This document shows, one piece after another, positions 8,037 through 17,590 of a stretch of DNA of 64,000 nt. The translations under genes and the position numbers were made by a program. This DNA comes from JADGRF01 sp035274465. Lineage in GTDB: Bacteria; Myxococcota_A; Polyangia; Polyangiales; JAFGIB01. Location: contig DATEOF010000286.1 in the NCBI GenBank assembly GCA_035274465.1, positions 62,001-126,000 on the forward strand, written 5' to 3'. The notes beneath the pieces are model-generated. The model saw only the letters and a list, made by a program, of their open reading frames with translations, was not told where the DNA came from and made no database searches. Every line of letters begins with the position of its first letter. Position 1 is the first letter of the stretch.

Positions 8037-10274
8037 CTACTCGTGCCCCAGCTTCTCGCGGAAGAAGTCGGCCTGGATCTTCTCTCTTGCAAAGTTGAGC
8101 TTGGGGTCGGCGAGCATGTGTGTAGACGATAGCGCCACCACTTCCGCCCGCTTGCCCGCGCGGTAGAGCGCCTCGATCAGCGCCAGCGTGTGGGCGAAGT
8201 GCACGTTGTCGTCGGTCACGCCGTGGATCAGCAGCAGCGGACGCTCGAGCTTGGCGGCGTGCGTCAGCGCGCTGGTGTGCCGATAGCCTTCGGGGTTGTC
8301 CGCGGGGAGCTTCATGTAACGCTCGGTGTAGGCCGTGTCGTAGAGCTCCCAGGCAGTCACGGGCGCACCGGCGACGGCCGCGTGGAACACGTCGGGGCGC
8401 AGCAGCAACGCGAGGGTCGAGAGGTAGCCGCCAAACGACCAACCGAAGATCCCGACGCGCTTGCGATCGAGCTCGGTGTGACGCTCGAACAGCTTGCCGA
8501 GTGCCGCCACCTGATCTTCGAGCGGCACGCTGATCAGGTCCTGAAGTATCGCCTTCTCCCAGGCGTGGCCGTGGTTCGGTGAGCCGCGGTTGTCGGTGCG
8601 CACGACGATGAAGCCCGCGTCCGCGTACCACTGGTCGAGCACGTAGCTGTCGCGATAGTCGAGCACCATCTGCGCGCCCGGTCCGCCGTAGACCTTGAGC
8701 AACACCGGGTAGCGCTTGCCGGCCTGGAAGTCGCGCGGCCGCGTGATCGCGACGTAGTGGGTGCGGCCCTCGAGCTCGACGCTCTCGAGCTGCGTGGTGG
8801 GCGTGAGGCTGGGTCGCTCGCCGACGGACGGCAGCTCATGGCGGCGGCCGTCTTTGCCGATCACGCTGATCGACGAGCCACCTTCGCGCAACGCCGAGGT
8901 GATCACCACCACGCCGTGATCGGCGAGCGCCACGTGCACGCCACCGCCGCTGGTCAGAGGCTGCGGAGCCTCGCCGGAGAACGGCACGCGATAGACGTGC
9001 TGTTCGCGCGGATCGACGCTCGCCAGCACGATCGCAGCATTCGCCTCGATGCCGACGATCGCACGCGTGCCGAAGCTCGCCGGCAGGATCGTGCGGACCA
9101 GCGCGCCCTGCGGATCGTGCAGCTCGATCGCGTCGCCGGGCTCACCCTCGCGCAGCCACAGGAAGCCCGAGCCATCCTCGAGCCAGGCCGGCGCGCCCGC
9201 GGGTCGACTGATCCACGCTGGATCCGTGCCCTGCAGCAGCTCGCGCGTGTCGCCGCTCGTCGGGTCGACCGCGAGCAACAAAAGCTCGGTCTGCGCGCGA
9301 TTCATGACCGTGAGGCAGAGCGGGCCGCTCTTCGGCCACTCCACGTTTACGAGGTACGGATAGCGCGCGAGATCCCAGCGCACCCAGCGCGGTTGTCCGC
9401 CGCTGACGGCGACGATGCCGAGGTCGACGATCGCGTTGTCTGCACCGGGTCGCGGGTACTTGAACTCGTCCGGCGCGCGTTCCGGGTGCGCCGGATCCGA
9501 GACGTAGACCGTGGTCACGCCGCGCGCGTCGCTGCGCTCGAAGGCGATGAAGCGGCTGTCGGGCGACCAGAAGTAACCGCGCTGGCGGTCGAACTCCTCC
9601 TGGGCGACGAACTCCGAGAGGCCGTACTCGATGCCGGGCGGATGCTGGGTCAGGCGCCGCGGCGCCGCCTTGCCGGCCGCATCGGCGAGCCACAGGTCGC
9701 CGTCGCGCACGAAGCTCACGTGCTTGCCGTCGGGCGAGATGTGCATGTCGAACGGGGTGCCGGACCCCAGCTCGACCTCGTGCGACTTGCCGCTGGCCCG
9801 GTCGTGGACGAACACGCGCTCACCGAGCGGCACGAGGACGCGTGTGCCAGTTTCGGACAGGTCGATGTCGACGATGCCCGCGGTCACCGTGCGCGTGCGC
9901 TCGCGCCGGGCCCGCTCGGCCGCCGAGAGGGTCTCCTCTGCCCCGGCGAGCAGCTCTTCGGCCGAGGTCACGCGCCGCGTTTCGCCTCCCGGCTCGAGCA
10001 GGTACAAGTCCGCCCGCCGATCGCGCGCCCCGGTACGCCGGAAGAGCACGCCCTGGTCCGCCGTGATGGCCAGCGGCTGGGGATGGCCCAGCCGGAAGCC
10101 GAGCGTGGCCGCGCTGGCCTCCAGGAAGGCTTCGTTCAGAGCCGGCCAGGGGGAGGGTGCTTGAGACATGGGCTCCGGCTTCGCAGCGGACGGCTGCGGG
10201 GCTTGGGGGGTGGGGGAGGAGCACGCCGCGGTCGCCAGGCAACCGAGGGCGCAAAGCTGGCCGGCGAAGTTCAC
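8037..10274 (-). CDS. S9 family dipeptidyl peptidase IV-like lipoprotein (745 aa)
   Basis: This is a prolyl-oligopeptidase-family serine peptidase expected to remove dipeptides from peptides outside the cytoplasm. It has a lipoprotein signal with 'ATAAC' (Cys18). A beta-propeller domain follows (about 60-480; 'WSPDSRFIAFERSD' and the Glu-containing 'EFVAQEEFDR' typical of DPP IV). The alpha/beta hydrolase domain carries 'DNRGSPNHG', 'GIFGWSFGGY' with nucleophile Ser613, 'HGVTDDNVHF' with the catalytic Asp at 688 or 689, and a His at 719 ('SSTHML'). The double-Glu 'QEE' motif supports an aminodipeptidase. The start is GTG; the only later Met (residue 36) would lose the lipobox. It is divergent from the desaturase gene. 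Confidence 0.92.
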   Translation of the reverse strand: MNFAGQLCALGCLATAACSSPTPQAPQPSAAKPEPMSQAPSPWPALNEAFLEASAATLGFRLGHPQPLAITADQGVLFRRTGARDRRADLYLLEPGGETRRVTSAEELLAGAEETLSAAERARRERTRTVTAGIVDIDLSETGTRVLVPLGERVFVHDRASGKSHEVELGSGTPFDMHISPDGKHVSFVRDGDLWLADAAGKAAPRRLTQHPPGIEYGLSEFVAQEEFDRQRGYFWSPDSRFIAFERSDARGVTTVYVSDPAHPERAPDEFKYPRPGADNAIVDLGIVAVSGGQPRWVRWDLARYPYLVNVEWPKSGPLCLTVMNRAQTELLLLAVDPTSGDTRELLQGTDPAWISRPAGAPAWLEDGSGFLWLREGEPGDAIELHDPQGALVRTILPASFGTRAIVGIEANAAIVLASVDPREQHVYRVPFSGEAPQPLTSGGGVHVALADHGVVVITSALREGGSSISVIGKDGRRHELPSVGERPSLTPTTQLESVELEGRTHYVAITRPRDFQAGKRYPVLLKVYGGPGAQMVLDYRDSYVLDQWYADAGFIVVRTDNRGSPNHGHAWEKAILQDLISVPLEDQVAALGKLFERHTELDRKRVGIFGWSFGGYLSTLALLLRPDVFHAAVAGAPVTAWELYDTAYTERYMKLPADNPEGYRHTSALTHAAKLERPLLLIHGVTDDNVHFAHTLALIEALYRAGKRAEVVALSSTHMLADPKLNFAREKIQADFFREKLGHE

Positions 10275-10493
10275 TGCCCACGAATTGTAACCGACCGCGA
10301 CTGCTTTGTTCGCAGGAAGGGCGCGGCTGGTGAGCTCCTTACAAACCTGTCAGCCGACGGTAGCAAGCGCGATTCACCTGCCATTTCTCGCGTGACGCGA
10401 CTATGACGTGGCGACAACAACGACCCCACAAAGTTTGGATAGTCTGCGAGCGAGTCGAATGACTGGCCTTAGCAACTAACGCACGAGGTTCGG

Positions 10494-11294
10494 ATGTCTA
10501 CCCACGCGAGCGCTGTCTGGATCATTCTGTTCTTTCTCGTCCACTTTTGGGGCAGCGTGTTCATGCAGACCTTCTTTCTGCACCGCTACGCGTCGCACCA
10601 GATGTTCACGATGTCGAAGGGCTGGGAGCGCTTCTTCCACGGGATGACGTTCCTGCTCCAGGGCTCCTCGTACCTCAACCCGCGCGCCTATGCGATCTTG
10701 CACCGCGAGCACCACGCGTTCAGCGACACCGCGCGCGATCCGCACTCGCCGCACGTATACCCGAACCTGGTGCAGATGATGCTGATCACCAAGAAGCGCT
10801 ACCACGACATCCAGCACTACCGCGTGCAACCCGAGGCGCGCTTCGAGGGCAACACGCCGGAGTGGGGTTGGGTCGATCGTTTCGGTCGCACATGGTGGAG
10901 CCACGCGCTCTTCATCGCCGGCTACACGGCGTTCTACGTCGCGTTCGCGCCCAGCTGGCACTGGTACCTGCTGCTGCCGATCCACTACCTGATGGGTCCG
11001 ATCCACGGCGCCATCGTGAACTGGTGCGGGCACAAGTACGGCTATCGCAACTTCGACACCACGCGCGACGACAAGTCCCGCAACACGCTGGTCTTCGACT
11101 TCGTCACGCTCGGCGAGCTGTTCCAGAACAACCACCACAAGTTCGGCATGTCGCCGAACTTCGCCGCGCGCTGGTTCGAGATCGATCCGAGCTATCCGGC
11201 GATCAAGCTCTTCGCCTGGCTCGGCATCATCGATCTCGGGCCCGCGCCGCAGTACGCGCGCTTCCCGGCCACGCGCGCGGCAGCTGCCGAGTGA
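10494..11294 (+). CDS. Membrane fatty acid desaturase, acyl-CoA/acyl-lipid delta-9 type (266 aa)
   Basis: This is a di-iron membrane desaturase introducing a double bond into an acyl chain. All three histidine boxes are present: 'HRYASH' (30-35), 'HREHH' (70-74) and 'NNHH' (212-215), with the additional 'GHKYGYRNF' segment (179-187) typical of the delta-9 family. Hydrophobic segments lie at about 8-28, 135-155 and 155-175. It is slightly shorter than the stearoyl-CoA desaturase type. The ATG follows an ACGAGG Shine-Dalgarno with good spacing. It stands alone, with its own 219-nt upstream region shared with the divergent peptidase gene, and probably tunes membrane fluidity. Confidence 0.9.
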   Translation: MSTHASAVWIILFFLVHFWGSVFMQTFFLHRYASHQMFTMSKGWERFFHGMTFLLQGSSYLNPRAYAILHREHHAFSDTARDPHSPHVYPNLVQMMLITKKRYHDIQHYRVQPEARFEGNTPEWGWVDRFGRTWWSHALFIAGYTAFYVAFAPSWHWYLLLPIHYLMGPIHGAIVNWCGHKYGYRNFDTTRDDKSRNTLVFDFVTLGELFQNNHHKFGMSPNFAARWFEIDPSYPAIKLFAWLGIIDLGPAPQYARFPATRAAAAE

Positions 11295-11321
11295 AGCTGA
11301 CGGCGGCGATCTAGTCAGCGG

Positions 11322-11337
11322 CGCGCCCGAGGGCGCG
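11322..11337. terminator. Short GC stem-loop between convergent genes
   Basis: CGCGCC and GGCGCG form a 6-bp stem with a CGAG tetraloop, between the desaturase stop (11294) and the convergent lipoprotein stop (11346). There is no T-run, so this is a weak candidate. Confidence 0.35.
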
Positions 11338-11345
11338 GCGTTGCC

Positions 11346-11840
11346 TCACTGCCCACAGTCGGCGGGCAGCTCTTTGGGCTCGCCGTCGCAAGTCTGGCCC
11401 TTGTGCAGGCTGAGGATGGCTCGGGGGAGCAGCACGCAGGTTTGGGACGCGGCGGTGCAGCCCAGGCCGATGCCCAGATCGAAGCCGCACTCGTTGTTTT
11501 GCGCGCAGCAGCCCTTGATGCTGCTGCTGACTGCCCCCGTACCTGCGGTGTAGCCGGGCAGGCCGCTCAAGTTGGGCTCGGGGCAGTTGCTGTCTTTTTC
11601 CGAGCGCAGCGGCCGGCAGATGCCGGCGATCATCATTCCGCAGCCACCCGTGAACTGGTCCATGCAGCACGAGGCGCCCGCGTCTTCGGGCGCGGGACAT
11701 GTTTCGGCACCGCAGCGCAGGCCCGGCTGCCCAGCGTCTTTCATGGCCGCGGTTTTTTGCGGTTTGTCGTCGCTCGCTCGCTCGCCGCCGCATGCGATGA
11801 CGGTGATCACGACGGCTGATAGGAACGGGATGCGCTTCAT
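11346..11840 (-). CDS. Small Cys-rich lipoprotein (164 aa)
   Basis: The family is not recognised. It begins with 'MKRIPF', a hydrophobic stretch and the lipobox 'TVIAC', followed by a charged linker. The mature part is rich in Cys, in motifs such as 'RCGAETCP', 'SCCMDQFTGGC', 'GCCAQNNECG' and 'QTCDGE', suggesting several disulfides and an extracytoplasmic location. The ATG at 11840 is preferred over an upstream start 18 nt earlier because it begins directly before the signal peptide. Similar Cys-rich, Asp/Ala-linker lipoproteins are common in myxobacterial genomes. Nothing in the neighbourhood fixes a role. Confidence 0.72.
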   Translation of the reverse strand: MKRIPFLSAVVITVIACGGERASDDKPQKTAAMKDAGQPGLRCGAETCPAPEDAGASCCMDQFTGGCGMMIAGICRPLRSEKDSNCPEPNLSGLPGYTAGTGAVSSSIKGCCAQNNECGFDLGIGLGCTAASQTCVLLPRAILSLHKGQTCDGEPKELPADCGQ

Positions 11841-11925
11841 CGTGGCTCTCGCTAGCACGGAAGCGCGGCCAAGTTGCTAGGCCCAATGCGCCAGTTTGTT
11901 GGCATTTGACCAGCTGCCTCACGCA

Positions 11926-11958
11926 ACAGGCCCTGCAGCCAACAGCTGCAGGGCCTGT
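11926..11958 (-). terminator. Strong 14-bp stem-loop downstream of a small minus-strand ORF
   Basis: ACAGGCCCTGCAGC (11926-11939) and GCTGCAGGGCCTGT (11945-11958) pair perfectly over 14 bp around a CAACA loop. It begins about 30 nt after the stop of the 42-aa reading frame read on the minus strand. It lacks a U-tract, but the stem is by far the most stable simple hairpin seen in this part of the window. Confidence 0.65.
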
Positions 11959-11989
11959 CCGTATGTCCGAGCATGACCGCGCGATCGAA

Positions 11990-12118
11990 TCAGCGCGAGA
12001 GCTGGCCGATCCAGGCGAAGAACGGACGCAGCGCCACCAAGGCCGGACGCATCAAGTTTTTCAAGCTGTGGACGATGCTGTCGCCGGCGGCGGCAAGGAA
12101 AAAGACGTTGACGATCAT
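11990..12118 (-). CDS. Possible small hydrophobic/amphipathic protein (42 aa)
   Basis: A 42-codon reading frame starts with 'MIVNVFFLAAAGDSI' and ends 'RPFFAWIGQLSR'. It has an ATG with a run of six G residues 6 nt upstream that could serve as a Shine-Dalgarno, a strong GC bias at third codon positions like the neighbouring real genes, and a stable stem-loop just after the stop. The protein is basic and amphipathic, with hydrophobic patches at residues 2-11 and 24-37, so it may associate with the membrane. No family is recognised. It is divergent from the CheX-like gene. Coding status is plausible but not proven. Confidence 0.45.
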   Translation of the reverse strand: MIVNVFFLAAAGDSIVHSLKNLMRPALVALRPFFAWIGQLSR

Positions 12119-12222
12119 GAGAAACCCCCCGAAGTGCGATCTGAAAGCAACGCGTGTGCCATGACGCCCCACACGTCGAATATTCCGAAACGTCACTCTC
12201 AAGGTCGGTCGGCGAACGTCCG

Positions 12223-13203
12223 ATGTTCAGGCGAGGTGTCGTGCAAGCGAGCCAACACGTTCTGATTGCGGGCCCGGGGGAAGACGGGCGCGGGGCGATC
12301 GCGGCAGTACTCAAGACGCTCGACATGGTGGTGTCCTGGGCACCGTCGTTCGAGGTGGCGCGGCGCAGCGTCGAGCGGGCGCGCGATCTGGCCATGGTCG
12401 TGGTCGACGCCAGGACCTCACCCGAGGACGCGGTGGGGCTGCTCGTGTGCGTCAAGGACCTGCATCGCGGCCTGCCCGTGATGTGGATCGGCACCGACCC
12501 GCGCGCTCCGGTCCAACCCGATGCCTTGCTGCCGGCTGCCGCGGACCCGCACGCGATCGAGGAGAGCGCCCGGACGTTGCTGCGCGACGACCTCTACCCG
12601 CCGCGCCTGGTGCGCACGTTCGTGAGCGCGTGCAACACCGCGCTGACGGCGATGTTCGATTGTGGCGTGGAATCGGCCGAACCGAGCTTGAGTCGCTCGG
12701 CGCTGCGCTCGGGCAACGTCACCGCGCTGATGTTCATGCCCGGCAACGAGACCACCGCGCACCTCGCGCTGAGCGCGGACGAAGGCACGCTGGTCGCGCT
12801 CGCGCAGCAGATCGGCTTCGATCCCGCCGAGGGCAAGCGCCGGCTGGCGATCGACATGGCGAGCGAGCTGGTGAACCAGATCATGGGCCGCATGAAGTCG
12901 ACCTCCGAGCAGCTCGAGATGCTGATGCTCGGCCTGTCGTACGTGTTCACGGGCGAGTCGTTCTCGATGTACGCCCCGACGGGCAAGCCGAGCCTGAGCG
13001 TGGAGCTCACGTGCAATCTGCCCGGAAGGCTCGCGCCTGATGGTCGCGACCCTTCCGATGATTATCGGTCGCCGGCGCTGCGCGGCGGCTCCCCCGCCAC
13101 CACGCTGACCGTCGATTTCTGGTTCAAGACCCGCGTCGCCTCGAACCCCGAGGCCGACCGTTACACCGCCGAGCTGACGAGCGGCGGCCTGCTGTTCCTA
13201 TGA
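12223..13203 (+). CDS. CheX-like phosphatase-domain protein with degenerate receiver-like N-terminus (326 aa)
   Basis: The C-terminal half resembles CheC/CheX/FliY-type CheY-P phosphatases. 'DMASELVNQIMG' fits the D/S-x3-E-x2-N signature, with Asp211, Glu215 and Asn218. The N-terminal 110 or so residues have the alternating pattern of a response-regulator receiver ('HVLIAGPGEDG' as beta 1, 'LAMVVVDAR' as beta 3 with Asp62). The acidic pair after beta 1 and the conserved Lys after the last strand are not visible, so it is probably a pseudo-receiver. The start is uncertain: ATG 12223 or GTG 12241. No chemotaxis genes are adjacent. The stop overlaps the convergent dioxygenase gene by 6 nt. Confidence 0.65.
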   Translation: MFRRGVVQASQHVLIAGPGEDGRGAIAAVLKTLDMVVSWAPSFEVARRSVERARDLAMVVVDARTSPEDAVGLLVCVKDLHRGLPVMWIGTDPRAPVQPDALLPAAADPHAIEESARTLLRDDLYPPRLVRTFVSACNTALTAMFDCGVESAEPSLSRSALRSGNVTALMFMPGNETTAHLALSADEGTLVALAQQIGFDPAEGKRRLAIDMASELVNQIMGRMKSTSEQLEMLMLGLSYVFTGESFSMYAPTGKPSLSVELTCNLPGRLAPDGRDPSDDYRSPALRGGSPATTLTVDFWFKTRVASNPEADRYTAELTSGGLLFL

Positions 13204-14226
13204 GCGGGTCGCGTCGAGCCGGCTGATCGACTTCTTGTCGGCCCAGTGCGAACGCGCGCGGTTCGTGAAGTGCGGCGGACGATCGGTGAGCACCTCGGTC
13301 TCGAGCCACAGCCGCTTCAGGTGCCGCACCTTGCCGCTCGCGGGATCGTCCACGTACGGCAGGCGCCCGTGCAACACGTGATAGTTGTTCACGAACTGCA
13401 TGTCGCCCGGCTGGAAGTCCATGATCACGCTGTGGCGATTGCTCTCGGCCTCGGCGCGCATCCACTTCAAGCCTTCCTTGGCCTTCTCGGTCAGGCGCGG
13501 TGCGTCGGGGTGACGTTGCGAGGCCGCGATGTAGGCGGCGATCAGGCGGATGAACAGGCGATCGCCCCAGCGCGTGAACACGGGCACCGAGTACCAGCCC
13601 TTCTTGCCGGGCGCTTGCTCGCCGCGGAAGTCGTAGGGCTGTGGGTTGTACAGCTCGGCAGCCAGGTCCGGCCGCGTGCGCACCAACATGTTGTGTAAGG
13701 TGACCGAATTCGCGACGGCCGACTCGCCGCCCGACTTGCCCGTCTGCAGACACAACAGACCGATGAGATCCGAACCGTCGCAGTGATACTCGAGCCCGAT
13801 CTGCCCGAGCTCGTTGCCGCGCGCCGTCGGATCGTCGGCCGCCTTGCCTTGATCGGTCACGTCGCCGAGCATGTGACCCTTGTGGTTCTGCGGCCAGGGC
13901 TTGCCCAGGTGCGCGCCGATGCCCCAGTACGCCAGGCACATCTGATCGTTGTCGTAGCGCTCGCGCGGCAAGCCGCGGATCAACACGAAGCCGCGCCCGT
14001 TCATCAGGTCGTGCTCGATGCGTACTAGCCGCTCGCCCAACGTCGGCAACGGGAAGTCCTCCTTGCTGATCTGGAGGAAGTCGTTCGACTTGGTGCGCGC
14101 ATGCTCGATCGCGTCGTCGATCTCGCGCACCTCCTTGGGGGTCAGGACCTCGGTCCAGCTCGCCGGATCGGCCACGTCCGCGGCACTCCACTCGCAACTC
14201 GTCTCGAGAACCTCAGGCTGCAACAT
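13198..14226 (-). CDS. TauD/TfdA-family Fe(II)/2-oxoglutarate dioxygenase (342 aa)
   Basis: This is a non-heme iron, 2-oxoglutarate-dependent oxygenase. The metal-binding facial triad is visible as 'YHCD' (His148-x-Asp150) and the distal His286 in 'HVLHGR'; Arg305 ('LKRLWLE') is the likely 2-oxoglutarate ligand. The length is about 50 aa above classic TauD, with an extra N-terminal segment. A clear GGAGGAAG Shine-Dalgarno precedes the ATG at 14226. It lies 13 nt downstream of the amidohydrolase gene in the same direction, so the two probably form an operon. The sulfur-starvation role of TauD cannot be transferred; the substrate is unknown. Confidence 0.88.
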   Translation of the reverse strand: MLQPEVLETSCEWSAADVADPASWTEVLTPKEVREIDDAIEHARTKSNDFLQISKEDFPLPTLGERLVRIEHDLMNGRGFVLIRGLPRERYDNDQMCLAYWGIGAHLGKPWPQNHKGHMLGDVTDQGKAADDPTARGNELGQIGLEYHCDGSDLIGLLCLQTGKSGGESAVANSVTLHNMLVRTRPDLAAELYNPQPYDFRGEQAPGKKGWYSVPVFTRWGDRLFIRLIAAYIAASQRHPDAPRLTEKAKEGLKWMRAEAESNRHSVIMDFQPGDMQFVNNYHVLHGRLPYVDDPASGKVRHLKRLWLETEVLTDRPPHFTNRARSHWADKKSISRLDATRS

Positions 14227-14239
14227 GGGCTTCCTCCGT

Positions 14240-15973
<1,734 letters not shown>

Positions 15974-16108
15974 GACCGACTCTCCTCCCGAGCGTGCACC
16001 GGGAACATACACTCCTGGCGTATGTCAGTAACCTGCGCGATTGCGTCAAACTGTACCTACGAACGCCGAGTGTCGACAGGTGAACGTTCTGCGCCAAACA
16101 CCATTGCG

Positions 16109-17527
16109 TTACTTCGCCACGGATGACGCATCTTTGGGCGGTACGTGGGGGAAGAGCTTGCGCACCAACGCATCGAAGGCGTCCAGCCCCAGGTATGCGG
16201 CGCCCGCGGCGATCAGCAGAAAGCCCAGCTCCGTCGGCCTCGCCCAGCTGGGTAGCGCAGCCACCTGCGGCAGGACCAGGCTGGCCAGCGCCAACAGCAC
16301 GCCGGACAACACATTGGCCAGGCTGCGCCGATAAATGTGCTTGGGCGGACGGCGGACGTAGCGAACGTAGCTCAGGAACGCGCCGATCGAGGCGCCTGCC
16401 AACATCGCCAACATCGCGAACCAAGGCCAACGCAGCTGGAGCTGCAGCGGCTGCGAGCGTTGATCGCCGAGCACCGCGGTCACTGACAGGTTGCCCAGGC
16501 CCGCTGGCCGCAACTCGACGCTGGCCTCGCGATCCCCGGCCGGGATGGTCAACGCGTTGGGCGTGAGCGTGTCGCCACCGGCTGCGAGCAATTGCACGCG
16601 CGCGGGCTCTGCAGCGGAGAGCGGCGAGCCATCCTCCTCGACGCGCTTGACGGTCAGCGTGACCGCGCCCAGGCCGAAACCGGCGACTCTGGTGGCCGAG
16701 GCCAGCAGCAGCGGGGCGCCCGGGCGGTGTGGCAACTCGAACGGGTAGCGCAGGTTGCCCGAACCGACGTGGATCTCGATCCACTGCTGGCTGTTCTCGT
16801 TCTTCACTGCGGGCGAGCAGGCCACGCGCACCAGGTTGTAGCCGGCGGGACCGACCCGGGTGATCTCGGCTTCCGCCGGCGTGACCTCATCGCAGCTGAC
16901 GCTGAACGCGGCGCGAAACGGCGGGTCGAGCGGGCTGTCCGTGTCTGCCTCGTGGCCCGGCTCGGGATCCACTCCGAACAGCAGCTCGACGATGTGGCGC
17001 TGACTCGCAGGGTCCCAGACGATCGCGCGGGCGAGCTGCACGAACGGGCGGGTAGCGACCACGTGCGGGCCCTCGGCGGTCTCTTTCGAGTCGAGCATCA
17101 GCCACGGGAGCGCCGTCTTGCCTTGTTGCGCGATCGTGGAGTGCCGGGCGGTCTCGGGCGCCTCGTCCGAGCTGACGATGGTGCGGCCCTGGGTGGGAAT
17201 CTCGACCGCAGCATCACCGAGCTCGTCGGTGGTGATGCGCGCGTCACCGTCGGTGACCTTGAAGTTCGCGGCGCGCGACTTCTCTTCCTTGCCTTGCACG
17301 CGCAGCGGCACGCGGACCGTCCGCTCCCTGCGCGCCGGCTCGCGCTTGAGGCTGGCGACGGCGACGGCCACCGCGCCGGACGGGGCAGGTGCCGGGGTGC
17401 GCGCCGCGGGTGAGACCCGCAGCGATTCGATCAACTCACGGTCCTGCGCGCGCGCGCCGCTGATGGCTGCGAGAGCCAGGGCAGCCGCGATCAGCGCGCC
17501 CCGCAGCCCGTGCTTCGACCCACCCAT
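16109..17527 (-). CDS. Signal-peptide protein with C-terminal membrane segments (472 aa)
   Basis: The family is not recognised. It has a Sec signal peptide (residues about 8-28, ending 'SGARA') and a large exported region of beta-type composition, with a possible Ig-like domain at about 270-355 ('FGLGAVTLTVKRVEEDG', 'ASVELRPAG'). Three hydrophobic helices lie at the C-terminus (about 367-387, 402-423, 433-450), followed by a basic tail. It is therefore an inner-membrane protein with a large periplasmic domain. The ATG at 17527 has an AAGGGGG Shine-Dalgarno. It lies between the amidohydrolase and GH172 genes on the same strand but with gaps over 60 nt on each side, so an operon link is not compelling. 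Confidence 0.7.
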   Translation of the reverse strand: MGGSKHGLRGALIAAALALAAISGARAQDRELIESLRVSPAARTPAPAPSGAVAVAVASLKREPARRERTVRVPLRVQGKEEKSRAANFKVTDGDARITTDELGDAAVEIPTQGRTIVSSDEAPETARHSTIAQQGKTALPWLMLDSKETAEGPHVVATRPFVQLARAIVWDPASQRHIVELLFGVDPEPGHEADTDSPLDPPFRAAFSVSCDEVTPAEAEITRVGPAGYNLVRVACSPAVKNENSQQWIEIHVGSGNLRYPFELPHRPGAPLLLASATRVAGFGLGAVTLTVKRVEEDGSPLSAAEPARVQLLAAGGDTLTPNALTIPAGDREASVELRPAGLGNLSVTAVLGDQRSQPLQLQLRWPWFAMLAMLAGASIGAFLSYVRYVRRPPKHIYRRSLANVLSGVLLALASLVLPQVAALPSWARPTELGFLLIAAGAAYLGLDAFDALVRKLFPHVPPKDASSVAK

Positions 17528-17590
17528 GTGACCCCCTTCGCACATGCCGTCAAGGTTAGCCGACGAAACTCGAGCTGAACAGTCGGCGTC

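Noticed and set aside
8757..10406. Long plus-strand open frame opposite the S9 peptidase
   Set aside because: The minus-strand peptidase has complete catalytic motifs; the plus frame has none and no Shine-Dalgarno.
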